Below, one piece after another: positions 16,711-25,995 of a DNA stretch of 64,000 nucleotides. The DNA comes from FEN-1219 sp036563665 (GTDB taxonomy: Bacteria; Pseudomonadota; Gammaproteobacteria; Steroidobacterales; Rariloculaceae), in the NCBI GenBank assembly GCA_036563665.1, contig DATCLY010000093.1, positions 172,060 to 236,059 on the forward strand, written 5' to 3'. The notes below the pieces were generated by a model. The model ran no database searches. It was given only the letters and a program-made list of their open reading frames with translations, and had not been told where the DNA came from. Each line of letters opens with the position of its first letter. The stretch's first letter is position 1. The position numbers and the translations under genes were made by a program.

Positions 16711-17438
16711 GCCGGCTGCGCGAACGCTATCTGCACGAGCTCGGCATACCGGTGTTCGTGCTGCGGAGCCGGCAGCGGGCGGACGATGCCCGGGGGCTGG
16801 GCGCGCCGGAGGCCGAGCCGCCGGCCGACCTCGTGCGGCCGCAACCCGCGAGCTCTTCGGCGGAAACCCGCGAGATCGTCGTGCCCACGGAGTGGCCGGC
16901 GCTCGCCGAAGCGGTGAAGAGCTGCACCCGCTGCGCGCTGCACCGGGGCCGGAAGCAGGCGGTGTTCGGGGTGGGGCCGACGAATGCGGAGCTCATGGTG
17001 GTGGGCGAAGCCCCGGGGGCCGACGAGGACCGGCAGGGGGAACCCTTCGTGGGGGCGGCCGGGAGGCTGTTGAACGCGATGTTACGCGCCATCGGTTTTC
17101 CCCGGTCGAGCGTGTACATCGCCAACATCTTGAAATGTCGGCCGCCTAACAATCGCGACCCGCGCCCCGAGGAGGCCGTCGCCTGCACGCCGTTCCTCGA
17201 GCGGCAGATCGAGCTCGTCTCCCCGAAAGCGTTGCTGGCGGTGGGGCGCATATCGGCTCAGTGGTTGTTGCAGACGGATGCGCCGATCGGTAGGCTGCGT
17301 GGAAGGGTATTCAGGTATCGCGAGATTCCGCTCGTGGTGACCTACCACCCGGCGTATCTGCTGCGCACGCCGCTCGCCAAGGCGACGGCTTGGCAAGATC
17401 TCTGCATGGTCAGGCAACTGCTGGTCGAACGGTCATGA
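16707..17438 (+). CDS. Family 4 (SPO1-type) uracil-DNA glycosylase
   Basis: A 243-residue 4Fe-4S uracil-DNA glycosylase that removes uracil from DNA. Cluster cysteines appear in SCTRCALHRG and in ILKCRPP and VACTPFL. Motif 1 is GEAPGADEDRQGEPFVG and motif 2 is HPAYLLR. The first 60 residues are a low-complexity extension, as in related proteins with a DNA-polymerase-like N-terminus. It sits between pssA and rimI with 4-nt overlaps on both sides. Confidence 0.94.
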   Translation: MSRLRERYLHELGIPVFVLRSRQRADDARGLGAPEAEPPADLVRPQPASSSAETREIVVPTEWPALAEAVKSCTRCALHRGRKQAVFGVGPTNAELMVVGEAPGADEDRQGEPFVGAAGRLLNAMLRAIGFPRSSVYIANILKCRPPNNRDPRPEEAVACTPFLERQIELVSPKALLAVGRISAQWLLQTDAPIGRLRGRVFRYREIPLVVTYHPAYLLRTPLAKATAWQDLCMVRQLLVERS

Positions 17439-17908
17439 GCGCCGCCGTCTATCCGCGAACCCAGATACGCCTCATGACTCCCTCGGACCTGAAGGCCGTG
17501 GCGCAGGTGGAGCGCGCCGCGTACGCGTATCCATGGAGCCTCGGCATCTTCCGCGATTGCCTGCTGGCCGGGTACTACAGCCTGGTGCTCGACATCGCGG
17601 ACGAAGTGACGGGGTACGGCATCATGTCGATCGCCGCCCGCGAAGCCCACATTCTGAATTTGTGCGTACACCCCAAGTACCAGCGTTTGGGATACGGACG
17701 CAGACTTTTGAACGCGCTGCTGCTCAAAGCGCAAGACTCGGAAGTGGACAAGGTATTTCTCGAGGTGCGGCCGTCGAACACGGCCGCGCTGCATCTCTAT
17801 CGCTCGGTGGGCTTCGAGCAGATCGGCATCCGGCCGGCCTACTATCAGGCCGAGGGCGGCCGTGAAGACGCGGTGATCCTCGCCGCCACGCTGCGCGCTC
17901 CGCGCTGA
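17435..17908 (+). CDS. rimI: Ribosomal protein S18 alanine N-acetyltransferase
   Basis: A 157-residue GNAT-fold acetyltransferase. The acetyl-CoA loop is VHPKYQRLGYGRRLL near residues 74-88. The RimI-specific pattern VFLEVRPSNTAALHLYRSVGF and IRPAYYQ follows. It acetylates the N-terminal Ala of ribosomal protein S18. The position after a uracil-DNA glycosylase gene is common in this class. The start overlaps the previous stop by 4 nt. Confidence 0.94.
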   Translation: MSAAVYPRTQIRLMTPSDLKAVAQVERAAYAYPWSLGIFRDCLLAGYYSLVLDIADEVTGYGIMSIAAREAHILNLCVHPKYQRLGYGRRLLNALLLKAQDSEVDKVFLEVRPSNTAALHLYRSVGFEQIGIRPAYYQAEGGREDAVILAATLRAPR

Positions 17909-17931
17909 CTCTCTTCTCTCCCGTTTCACGC

Positions 17932-19503
<1,572 letters not shown>

Positions 19504-19552
19504 GCGGTCACGCCGCCGCCGGTCGCGAAAGCGCCCTGGCGCGTGCCGGCTC

Positions 19553-20181
19553 CTAACCCCGGGCGCCCGCCCTCGTCATCGGCAGGAACCCGGGCAGCGC
19601 TTCGATGCGGGCGAGCCAGCTCCGAACGTGCCCGTAGGGCTCGAGCGAGATGCCGCCCTCGGGCGCGACGGCGGTGTAGGAGTACAGGGCGACGTCGGCG
19701 ATCGTGGGCGCGTCGCCCACGAGGAACGGTCGTGCGGCCAGGTGCCGATCGAGCAGAGCGAAGAGCTCCTTCGCCGTCGCGCACGCGCCTGCTCGTAGTC
19801 GAGCGGGGCGCCGAGCAGCTTGAAGCGGCGCGCGGCGGCCGGGCCGTACGCGAGCTGCCCGGCCGCGACCGACAGCCATTGCTGGATGCGTCCGGCGGTG
19901 AGCGGATCGCGCGGGTACCAACGCCCGGACGAGTCGTAACGGCCCGCGAGATAGACGAGGATCGCGTTGCTGTCGGCGAGCGTGACGTCGCCGTCTTCCA
20001 GCACCGGCACCTGCCCGAACGGGTTGCGCGCGAGGAACTCGGGCGTCTTGTGCTCTCCGCGGCGGAGGTCGACGTCCACGGGCTCGTACGGCAGCCCGAG
20101 CAGCGACAGGAACAGCTCGACGCGATGCGCATGCCCGGAGAGCGGATGACGATAGACGCGAATGACCGGCATGGTGCTCAT
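19553..20181 (-). pseudogene. Glutathione S-transferase, frameshifted
   Basis: The N-terminal thioredoxin-like half is intact in one frame (MSTMPVIRVYRHPLSGHAHR, NPFGQVPVLEDGD, ADSNAILVYLA). The C-terminal helical half continues in a second frame (TAKELFALLDRHLAARPFLV, GDAPTIADVALYSY). The switch lies near 19781-19785, after LDYEQAR, in a GCG-rich run; one missing base restores a normal protein of about 209 residues. As read, translation continues out of frame to a stop near 19576. Either a recent inactivation or a sequencing or assembly error would explain it. Confidence 0.85.
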
Positions 20182-20304
20182 GATCGTACGGACCTCGACA
20201 GGGGCTCCAAGAATAGCGCCGGCCGCGGGGCTTCGTCCCGTTCGCGGCCCAGCGTGGCATGCATTCTGCATTGCGGGCGCACGCCCGCACGAGGAGGCAG
20301 GTCC

Positions 20305-21612
20305 ATGCGACGCTCGTCGCTCACGGCGGCCCTGATCGCGTTCGCCGCTTGCGCGCGCGGCGACCCGGTCGCGACGCCCCCGGGAGTGGGTCCAGACCCC
20401 GCGCTGCCGCCGCCCGATCCGCAGCGCATTCCAACCATCGAGATCGCACCCGCCGTGGGCTGGCCCCAGGGCGCGACGCCGAGGCCGGCACCCGGCCTCG
20501 CCGTGAACGCTTTCGCCACGGGTCTCGATCATCCGCGCTGGCTGCATGTGCTGCCGAACGGCGACGTGCTGGTGGCCGAGACCAACGCACCGCCGCAGCC
20601 GGACGACGGCAAGGGCATCAAGGGGTGGGTCATGCGCCGCGTGATGAAGCGCGCCGGCGCGGGCGTGCCGAGCGCGAACCGCATCACCCTGCTGCGCGAC
20701 GCCGACGCGGACGGCCGCGCGGACATCAAGACGCCGTTCCTCGAGGGACTGAGCTCGCCGTTCGGCATGGCGCTCGTCGGTGACGATCTCTACGTCGCGA
20801 ACACCGACGCGATCGTGCGCTTCCCGTACCGCGAAGGCGCGACGGCCATCACCGCACAGGGCGAGCAGGTGGCCGCGCTGCCGGCCGGCACGATCAACCA
20901 CCACTGGACCAAGAACGTCATCGCGAGCCGCGACGGCGCGACGCTCTACGTGACGGTGGGCTCGAACAGCAACATCGCCGAGTACGGCATGGAGAACGAG
21001 CAAAACCGCGCCGCCATCCTCGAGGTGTCGCCGGACACGGGCGAGACGCGCTTGTTCGCGTCGGGGCTGCGCAATCCCAACGGCCTCGCGTTCGAGCCCG
21101 TGACCGGCGAGCTCTGGACCGTGGTCAACGAGCGGGACGGGCTCGGCGACGATCTCGTGCCCGACTACCTGACGGCCGTGCGGCGCGGCGCCTTTTATGG
21201 CTGGCCGTACAGCTACTTCGGCCAACATCCCGACCCGCGAGTGGAGCCGCAGCGGCCGGATCTCGTGGCGACGGCGATCGCGCCCGACTACGCGCTCGGC
21301 GCCCACACGGCGTCGCTCGGCCTCGCGTTCTACACGGCCCACGCATTGCCGGAGCGCTATCGCGGCGGCGCGTTCGTCGGCCAGCACGGCTCGTGGAACC
21401 GCGGGACGCTCGTGGGCTACAAGGTGGTCTTCGTGCCGTTCGCGGACGGCCGTCCGGCCGGAGATCCCCAGGACGTGCTGACCGGGTTCGTGAGCGAGGA
21501 CGGCGAGGCGTACGGCAGGCCCGTGGGTGTCGCCATCGATGGGCGCGGGGCGCTGCTCGTGGCCGACGACGTCGGCAACGCCGTGTGGCGGGTGACGGCG
21601 GCGGAACGCTAG
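20305..21612 (+). CDS. PQQ-dependent sugar dehydrogenase family (sorbosone dehydrogenase-like), exported
   Basis: A 435-residue protein with a signal peptide and a possible lipobox (AFAAC). The mature part is a beta-propeller of the soluble glucose/sorbosone dehydrogenase type: GLDHPRWLHVLPNGDVLVAE, NHHWTKNVIASRDGATLYVT, GLRNPNGLAFEP and FVGQHGSWNR. The substrate is not predictable. A GAGGAGG Shine-Dalgarno seven nt before the ATG fixes the start. It is divergent from the broken GST gene and convergent with the TgpA operon 22 nt away. Confidence 0.88.
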   Translation: MRRSSLTAALIAFAACARGDPVATPPGVGPDPALPPPDPQRIPTIEIAPAVGWPQGATPRPAPGLAVNAFATGLDHPRWLHVLPNGDVLVAETNAPPQPDDGKGIKGWVMRRVMKRAGAGVPSANRITLLRDADADGRADIKTPFLEGLSSPFGMALVGDDLYVANTDAIVRFPYREGATAITAQGEQVAALPAGTINHHWTKNVIASRDGATLYVTVGSNSNIAEYGMENEQNRAAILEVSPDTGETRLFASGLRNPNGLAFEPVTGELWTVVNERDGLGDDLVPDYLTAVRRGAFYGWPYSYFGQHPDPRVEPQRPDLVATAIAPDYALGAHTASLGLAFYTAHALPERYRGGAFVGQHGSWNRGTLVGYKVVFVPFADGRPAGDPQDVLTGFVSEDGEAYGRPVGVAIDGRGALLVADDVGNAVWRVTAAER

Positions 21613-21634
21613 CCGCGCGGACGGGCGTCAATCG

Positions 21635-23650
21635 CTAGGCCGGCGAGGGGCGGAAGCCCCGCACCCGTGCGCGCAGCCGCTCGAGGGCCTCGCCGTTCGC
21701 GTCCGGCTCGTAGCGTGCCTGCAGATAGGCGGCCACGACGGCGTCGATGTGCGCCGCGAGGTGGGGCACCGCGCGGCTCGCCCTGAGCGCATAGTCGGAG
21801 GGGCTCTCCGTCGGGGCCGGCGGCGGCACGTGCAGCCTCGCGAGCCGCCGCACGAACGCGGTGAAGAGCTTGCGCGCCGGGTCGTGGTGCCGCGGGCGCC
21901 GCGGCTCGCGGCCCATGAACGCGAGGGCGAGCGAGAGCAGCGCGGTCGCGCACACGGTAAGCGCGAGCAGCGTCTGCCAGCGCTGCGCCCTGCGCATCTC
22001 GGCGAAGCCGAGCAGGCGCAGCAGCTCGCGCTGCAGCTCCGGCCCGAAGCCGAGCACCCAGCGGTTGAAGTGCATGTTCGCCGCGTCCCATGCGTGCGCG
22101 AGGGCGCGCACCCAGCGCATGCGCGCGAGCGTCAGGCGCGGCGACGCGGCGTCGGACAGCGCGGGCAGCGACGAGCCGAGCCTCACCCGCGCTGGAGCGA
22201 CGGCCGCGGTCGGGTCGATCCTCACCCAGCCGCGCTCCGGCAGCCACACCTCCGTCCACGCGTGCGCGTCGGACTGGCGCACGATGTAGTAGCCGCCGAG
22301 CTCGTTGAGCTCGCCGCCCTGATAGCCCGTGACGATGCGGGCGGGCACGCCGGCCGCGCGCATCATCACCGCGAACGCCGAGGCGTAGTGCTCGCAGAAG
22401 CCGCGCTGCGTATCGAAGACGAACTCGTCGGCGGCATGGCGGCCGAGCGGCGGGGGCGTGAGCGTGTAGAGAAACTCCCGCGACTGGAAGAACGCGAGCG
22501 CCCGCTCGACGATCTCCGCGTGCGTCGGATCGTCCGCGAGCCACTCGGCGGCGAGGGCGCGGATGCGCGGGTTGCTGCCCTCCGGCAGATACGTGTAATG
22601 GTCGAAGTCCACTTCGAGCAGCGGCTCGAGCGCGCGATAGTCCGTGTACGAGGTGACCTCGTACTCGATCCGCGACGCAGCCTCCGGCGTGAACATGCGC
22701 AGCCGGTAGTCGCTGCCCATGCGCATGCCCGGCTGGCCGGACCACTCCGCCGGCATGTCCAGCGCGAGCGGGAAGCGCACGATCTCTGGCTCGAGCATGA
22801 CGCGATAGGAGACGGGCTCGCCGCGGTGCTCGAGCGTGCGTGCCACGTTGCGCCGCCGCGGGTCGCCCTGCGACCAGGTGCGTCCGTCGAACGTGTCGAG
22901 CACCGGGCCGCGCCAGTAGAGCTCGCGCGGCAGGGGCGGGCGCGAGCGGAACTCCACGCGGAAGGCGATCTCCTCGGACAGCCCGAGCCGCGTGATGTCG
23001 CCGGGGCTCATCGTGTCGGAGAGACCGGTGGTGGCGCTCTCGGGCAGCCGCGGCATGCCCCACAACGAGCCCGGCAGGCGCGGGAAGAGCACGAACAGCA
23101 CCACCATCACGGGCAGCGCCCGCAGCAGCATCCGCCCCGCCGTGGCGAACGTGCTCCGCGACGGCAGCAGCGCCGCGCGTCGGCCGAGCTGCAGCAGCGC
23201 CACGGTGGTGACCCACACGAACGCGAACAGATACGCGACCGTGAAGAGCGTCTGGTCGTAGAGCAGGCTGGCGAAGACGAGGAAATACGAGATGATCATG
23301 AGGACCAGCTCGTCGCGCTGGCCGTTGGCCTCGAGGAACTTGAGCGCCACCATCACCACGAGCAGGGCGCTGCCGGCCCGCACGCCGTTGACGGTGCCGT
23401 ACTCGAGCAGCACGCCGACGAACGCCAGCAAGGCGAAGGCGAGCCGCAGGGCGCGCGGCGGCGGCCGCCAGCCGAGCATCGCCACCGCGAGACGCCAGCC
23501 GAGGCACACGGCGAGGAGCACGGGGATCCAGAACGGCAGCTCGAGCCAGTGGGGCAGGCTCGCGCCGAGCACGATGCCCGCCGTCCACAGCAGGCGGCGC
23601 ACGGCGAACGGCGTCGCCGCCGAAGGCAGTGGCTGCGCGGCCGCGCTCAT
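21635..23650 (-). CDS. TgpA-type transglutaminase (DUF3488/DUF4129)
   Basis: A 671-residue inner-membrane protein. About six membrane segments occupy residues 15-200 and a further one lies near 560-580. Between them is a periplasmic transglutaminase-like domain with the triad Cys in RGFCEHYASAF, His in SDAHAWTEVW and Asp in WVRIDPTAA. The tail resembles DUF4129. In Pseudomonas, TgpA is an essential periplasmic transglutaminase-like protein. It is last gene of the moxR-DUF58-tgpA operon; its ATG overlaps the DUF58 stop by 4 nt. Confidence 0.94.
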   Translation of the reverse strand: MSAAAQPLPSAATPFAVRRLLWTAGIVLGASLPHWLELPFWIPVLLAVCLGWRLAVAMLGWRPPPRALRLAFALLAFVGVLLEYGTVNGVRAGSALLVVMVALKFLEANGQRDELVLMIISYFLVFASLLYDQTLFTVAYLFAFVWVTTVALLQLGRRAALLPSRSTFATAGRMLLRALPVMVVLFVLFPRLPGSLWGMPRLPESATTGLSDTMSPGDITRLGLSEEIAFRVEFRSRPPLPRELYWRGPVLDTFDGRTWSQGDPRRRNVARTLEHRGEPVSYRVMLEPEIVRFPLALDMPAEWSGQPGMRMGSDYRLRMFTPEAASRIEYEVTSYTDYRALEPLLEVDFDHYTYLPEGSNPRIRALAAEWLADDPTHAEIVERALAFFQSREFLYTLTPPPLGRHAADEFVFDTQRGFCEHYASAFAVMMRAAGVPARIVTGYQGGELNELGGYYIVRQSDAHAWTEVWLPERGWVRIDPTAAVAPARVRLGSSLPALSDAASPRLTLARMRWVRALAHAWDAANMHFNRWVLGFGPELQRELLRLLGFAEMRRAQRWQTLLALTVCATALLSLALAFMGREPRRPRHHDPARKLFTAFVRRLARLHVPPPAPTESPSDYALRASRAVPHLAAHIDAVVAAYLQARYEPDANGEALERLRARVRGFRPSPA

Positions 23651-24693
23651 CCCCGATGGTCCTCTGGCGCCGGCAGCAGCGCGAGCGCCTTGAGGCACTC
23701 GTGCAGATGCCGCGGGCCGTTGCCGAGCGCGATCGTCGTTCCCGGGAGCCGCAGACCGAATGCGCCGCCGGCGCTTTCGGCGTCGAGACACCAGCGGGCG
23801 AGCTGGGCGATGCGCGCCTCGGGCGGCAGATCGGGCAGCGCGTTCCAGTCGAGGACCACGCGCGCGCTCGTGCCGGCCGAGAACTGCTTGAGCAAGAGCG
23901 CGGCGTTGCGGGCGTACGCCTTCCACGCGATGCGCTGCGGCGGATCGCCGGGCACGGCGGCGCGCAAACCGGCGAAGTCGGCGTCTCCCGCATCCGGCCG
24001 CCCCGTGCCGCCCGCGGCGGCGTCCGCGGGCAGCGGCCGGCCCGGCGGCGCGGGCTCGGGATACACGAGACAGCGCGCGTCGAGATGCAGCCACGACCAG
24101 GCGCGAAACAGGCGGCCAGGATGGCGCGTGCTCACCGCCACGCGGGGCAGCACGAGCCAGCCACGGCGCGGCGCCCGCACGGCCACCCGCAGCGTGGCGG
24201 CCTCGCCGGGCTCGACGTCCACGGGCCCGGCGGAGACGCCGTCGCGCTCGAGCTCGATCTCGTAGCGGGGCCGCCGTCCCGCGTGGGCGAGCGCGATGCG
24301 GAACTCCGCCGTCTGCCCGGCGAACACCGGGTGGGCGCCGACGAAGCGCACCTCGAGGCCGAGCAGGCCGTTGTGGCATTCGTGCATGGCGACGAGCGCG
24401 AGCCCGGCCAGCAGGAAGGTGAGGGCGAAGCCCAGGCTCGCGCCGTAGTTGAGCGAGCCGAGCAGCATGGCGAACACGAGCAGGCCGAGGCTCAGGCCGT
24501 AGCGGGTGGGCAGGATGTAGATGCGACGCCGCTGCAGCGTGACCGCCACGCCGTCGCGGCCCTGCCGGCGCAGCGCCCAGGCGGCGGCCCGACGCTCGAT
24601 GCCGCCCACGGCGCGCCACAGGCGCCCGCCGGCGCCGCCGAGGCGCGGCGGCGGGCGGCCCGCGAAGGCGTCCCGCCGGGCGACCGTGGTCAC
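23647..24693 (-). CDS. DUF58 domain protein
   Basis: A 348-residue protein with two hydrophobic segments near residues 65-105 (YGLSLGLLVFAMLLGSLNYG and the stretch that follows) and a C-terminal DUF58 core, GDPPQRIAWKAYARNAALLL. DUF58 proteins often resemble von Willebrand factor A domains and partner MoxR ATPases. The GTG start overlaps the moxR stop (GTGA); the tgpA ATG overlaps its own stop. Confidence 0.9.
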   Translation of the reverse strand: MTTVARRDAFAGRPPPRLGGAGGRLWRAVGGIERRAAAWALRRQGRDGVAVTLQRRRIYILPTRYGLSLGLLVFAMLLGSLNYGASLGFALTFLLAGLALVAMHECHNGLLGLEVRFVGAHPVFAGQTAEFRIALAHAGRRPRYEIELERDGVSAGPVDVEPGEAATLRVAVRAPRRGWLVLPRVAVSTRHPGRLFRAWSWLHLDARCLVYPEPAPPGRPLPADAAAGGTGRPDAGDADFAGLRAAVPGDPPQRIAWKAYARNAALLLKQFSAGTSARVVLDWNALPDLPPEARIAQLARWCLDAESAGGAFGLRLPGTTIALGNGPRHLHECLKALALLPAPEDHRG

Positions 24694-25649
24694 GGCACGG
24701 GCACCGCCCGCAGGATGGCCGCGCCGATGTCGCCGCGATCGAGCGAGCCGGCGGCGTTCGGCTCGAGGCGATGAGCCACGATGCTGCCGAAGACGGCCTG
24801 CACGTCTTCCGGGTGCACGCCGCCGTGGCCCGAGAGCAGGCTCCAGGCCTGGGCGGCCCGCACGAGCGCGATGCCGGCGCGCGGCGAAAGGCCTGCCGCG
24901 AACTCGCCGGACTCGCGCGTGTAGGCGATCAGCGCCTGCACGTAGTCGAGGATCGGCTCCGAGAGATGCACTCGCGGCACCTCGTCCTGCAGCCGCAGCA
25001 ACGTTTCCAGCGAGAGCACGGCGGGAAGCTGCTCGACGAGCGCCCGCCGCTCGCCGCTCGCGAGGAGCCGGCGTTCGTCCTCGGGCGCCGGATAGCCGAT
25101 CTCGATCTGCATGAGGAAGCGGTCGAGCTGCGACTCGGGCAACGGGAACGTGCCGATCTGGTGAGCCGGGTTGCGCGTGGCGATCACGAAGAACGGCGCG
25201 GGCAGGGCGTAGGTGGTCCCGTCGGCCGTGACTTGCCGCTCCTCCATGGCCTCGAGCAGCGCGCTCTGCGCCTTGGGCGTCGCGCGGTTGATCTCGTCCG
25301 CCAGCACGACCTGGGCGAAGATCGGGCCCTTGTGGAACTCGAACCGGCCGGTGTCGGCGCGGAAGACGGATACGCCGATCACGTCCGCGGGCAGCAGGTC
25401 GCTCGTGAACTGGATGCGCTGGTAGGAGAGGCCGAGCGACTTCGCGAGCGCGTGCGCAAGGGTGGTCTTGCCGACGCCAGGCAGGTCCTCGATCAGCAGG
25501 TGGCCGCGGGCGAGCAGGCACGCGAGCGCCAGTCGGATCTGCCGGCGCTTGCCGACGATGATGCCGGAGAGCGCGTCGACGACGGGCTCGAGCAGCGCCA
25601 CGTGATCGGCCGGGGAGGAGCGCGTCGCGCGCAGGTTCGGTGTCGCCAT
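24690..25649 (-). CDS. MoxR-family AAA+ ATPase
   Basis: A 319-residue AAA+ protein. Walker A is DLPGVGKTTLAHALA (near 55-69), Walker B VVLADEINRATP, and the sensor 1 region ATRNPAHQIGTF; FPLPESQLDRFLMQIEIGYP is the classic MoxR block. MoxR ATPases act as chaperones with VWA/DUF58 partners, which matches the two genes that follow. It is first gene of the operon, and a 346-nt gene-free stretch lies upstream. Confidence 0.95.
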   Translation of the reverse strand: MATPNLRATRSSPADHVALLEPVVDALSGIIVGKRRQIRLALACLLARGHLLIEDLPGVGKTTLAHALAKSLGLSYQRIQFTSDLLPADVIGVSVFRADTGRFEFHKGPIFAQVVLADEINRATPKAQSALLEAMEERQVTADGTTYALPAPFFVIATRNPAHQIGTFPLPESQLDRFLMQIEIGYPAPEDERRLLASGERRALVEQLPAVLSLETLLRLQDEVPRVHLSEPILDYVQALIAYTRESGEFAAGLSPRAGIALVRAAQAWSLLSGHGGVHPEDVQAVFGSIVAHRLEPNAAGSLDRGDIGAAILRAVPVP

Positions 25650-25995
25650 GGGTGCCGATGGTCGCCTAACCGCCGCTTTTTTGCCATGCGCGCTTCTGGC
25701 GAATTGTGACCGAGTCCACGCGGGACGCCCCTCGCGGGGCGGGCGGCAGTTGCGTGGTCGCAGGCCGCATCATTCGCGAACGGTTGGCGTCGGCGGTGGC
25801 GGAGGTGCGTGTGTGAGGGGGCCCTTTCGGGGACGCGTAAATACATCCCTGTAGCTCGAGCGCGCGAGCTCCCACATGCAGGCGCGCCTCCGCCACGCGC
25901 ACGTCAAACATTCATGAATAATGCGGGCCAACCGCCCGCGATGCGCTCGATATAGTGCGCGCGAAACCCCGTGAAGCGATCGATCTCGGCGGAGA
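25650..25995. other. Gene-free stretch between moxR and valS
   Basis: No credible ORF on either strand. It must hold the moxR-operon promoter. It contains short palindromes (CCCCTCGCGGGGCG near 25735, GGGGCCCTTTCGGGG near 25818) and the motif AATACATCCCTGTAGC near 25840, which matches the loop of the repeat at 6.09 kb except for one base. It is probably an intergenic repeat remnant followed by the valS 3' flank. Confidence 0.6.
25840..25855. repeat. Second copy of the AATACRTCCCTGTAGC repeat core
   Basis: 16 nt matching the loop of the nested repeat near 6088 at 15 of 16 positions. It is flanked by a short palindrome CTCGAGCGCGCGAG just downstream. Confidence 0.6.

Noticed and set aside
14238..17438. 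A 1066-codon plus-strand open frame across proS and pssA
   Set aside because: It is antisense to proS and out of frame with pssA; its composition (Arg/His/Ala-rich, no domains) is that of GC-rich shadow frames. Only its last part, the uracil-DNA glycosylase, is real.
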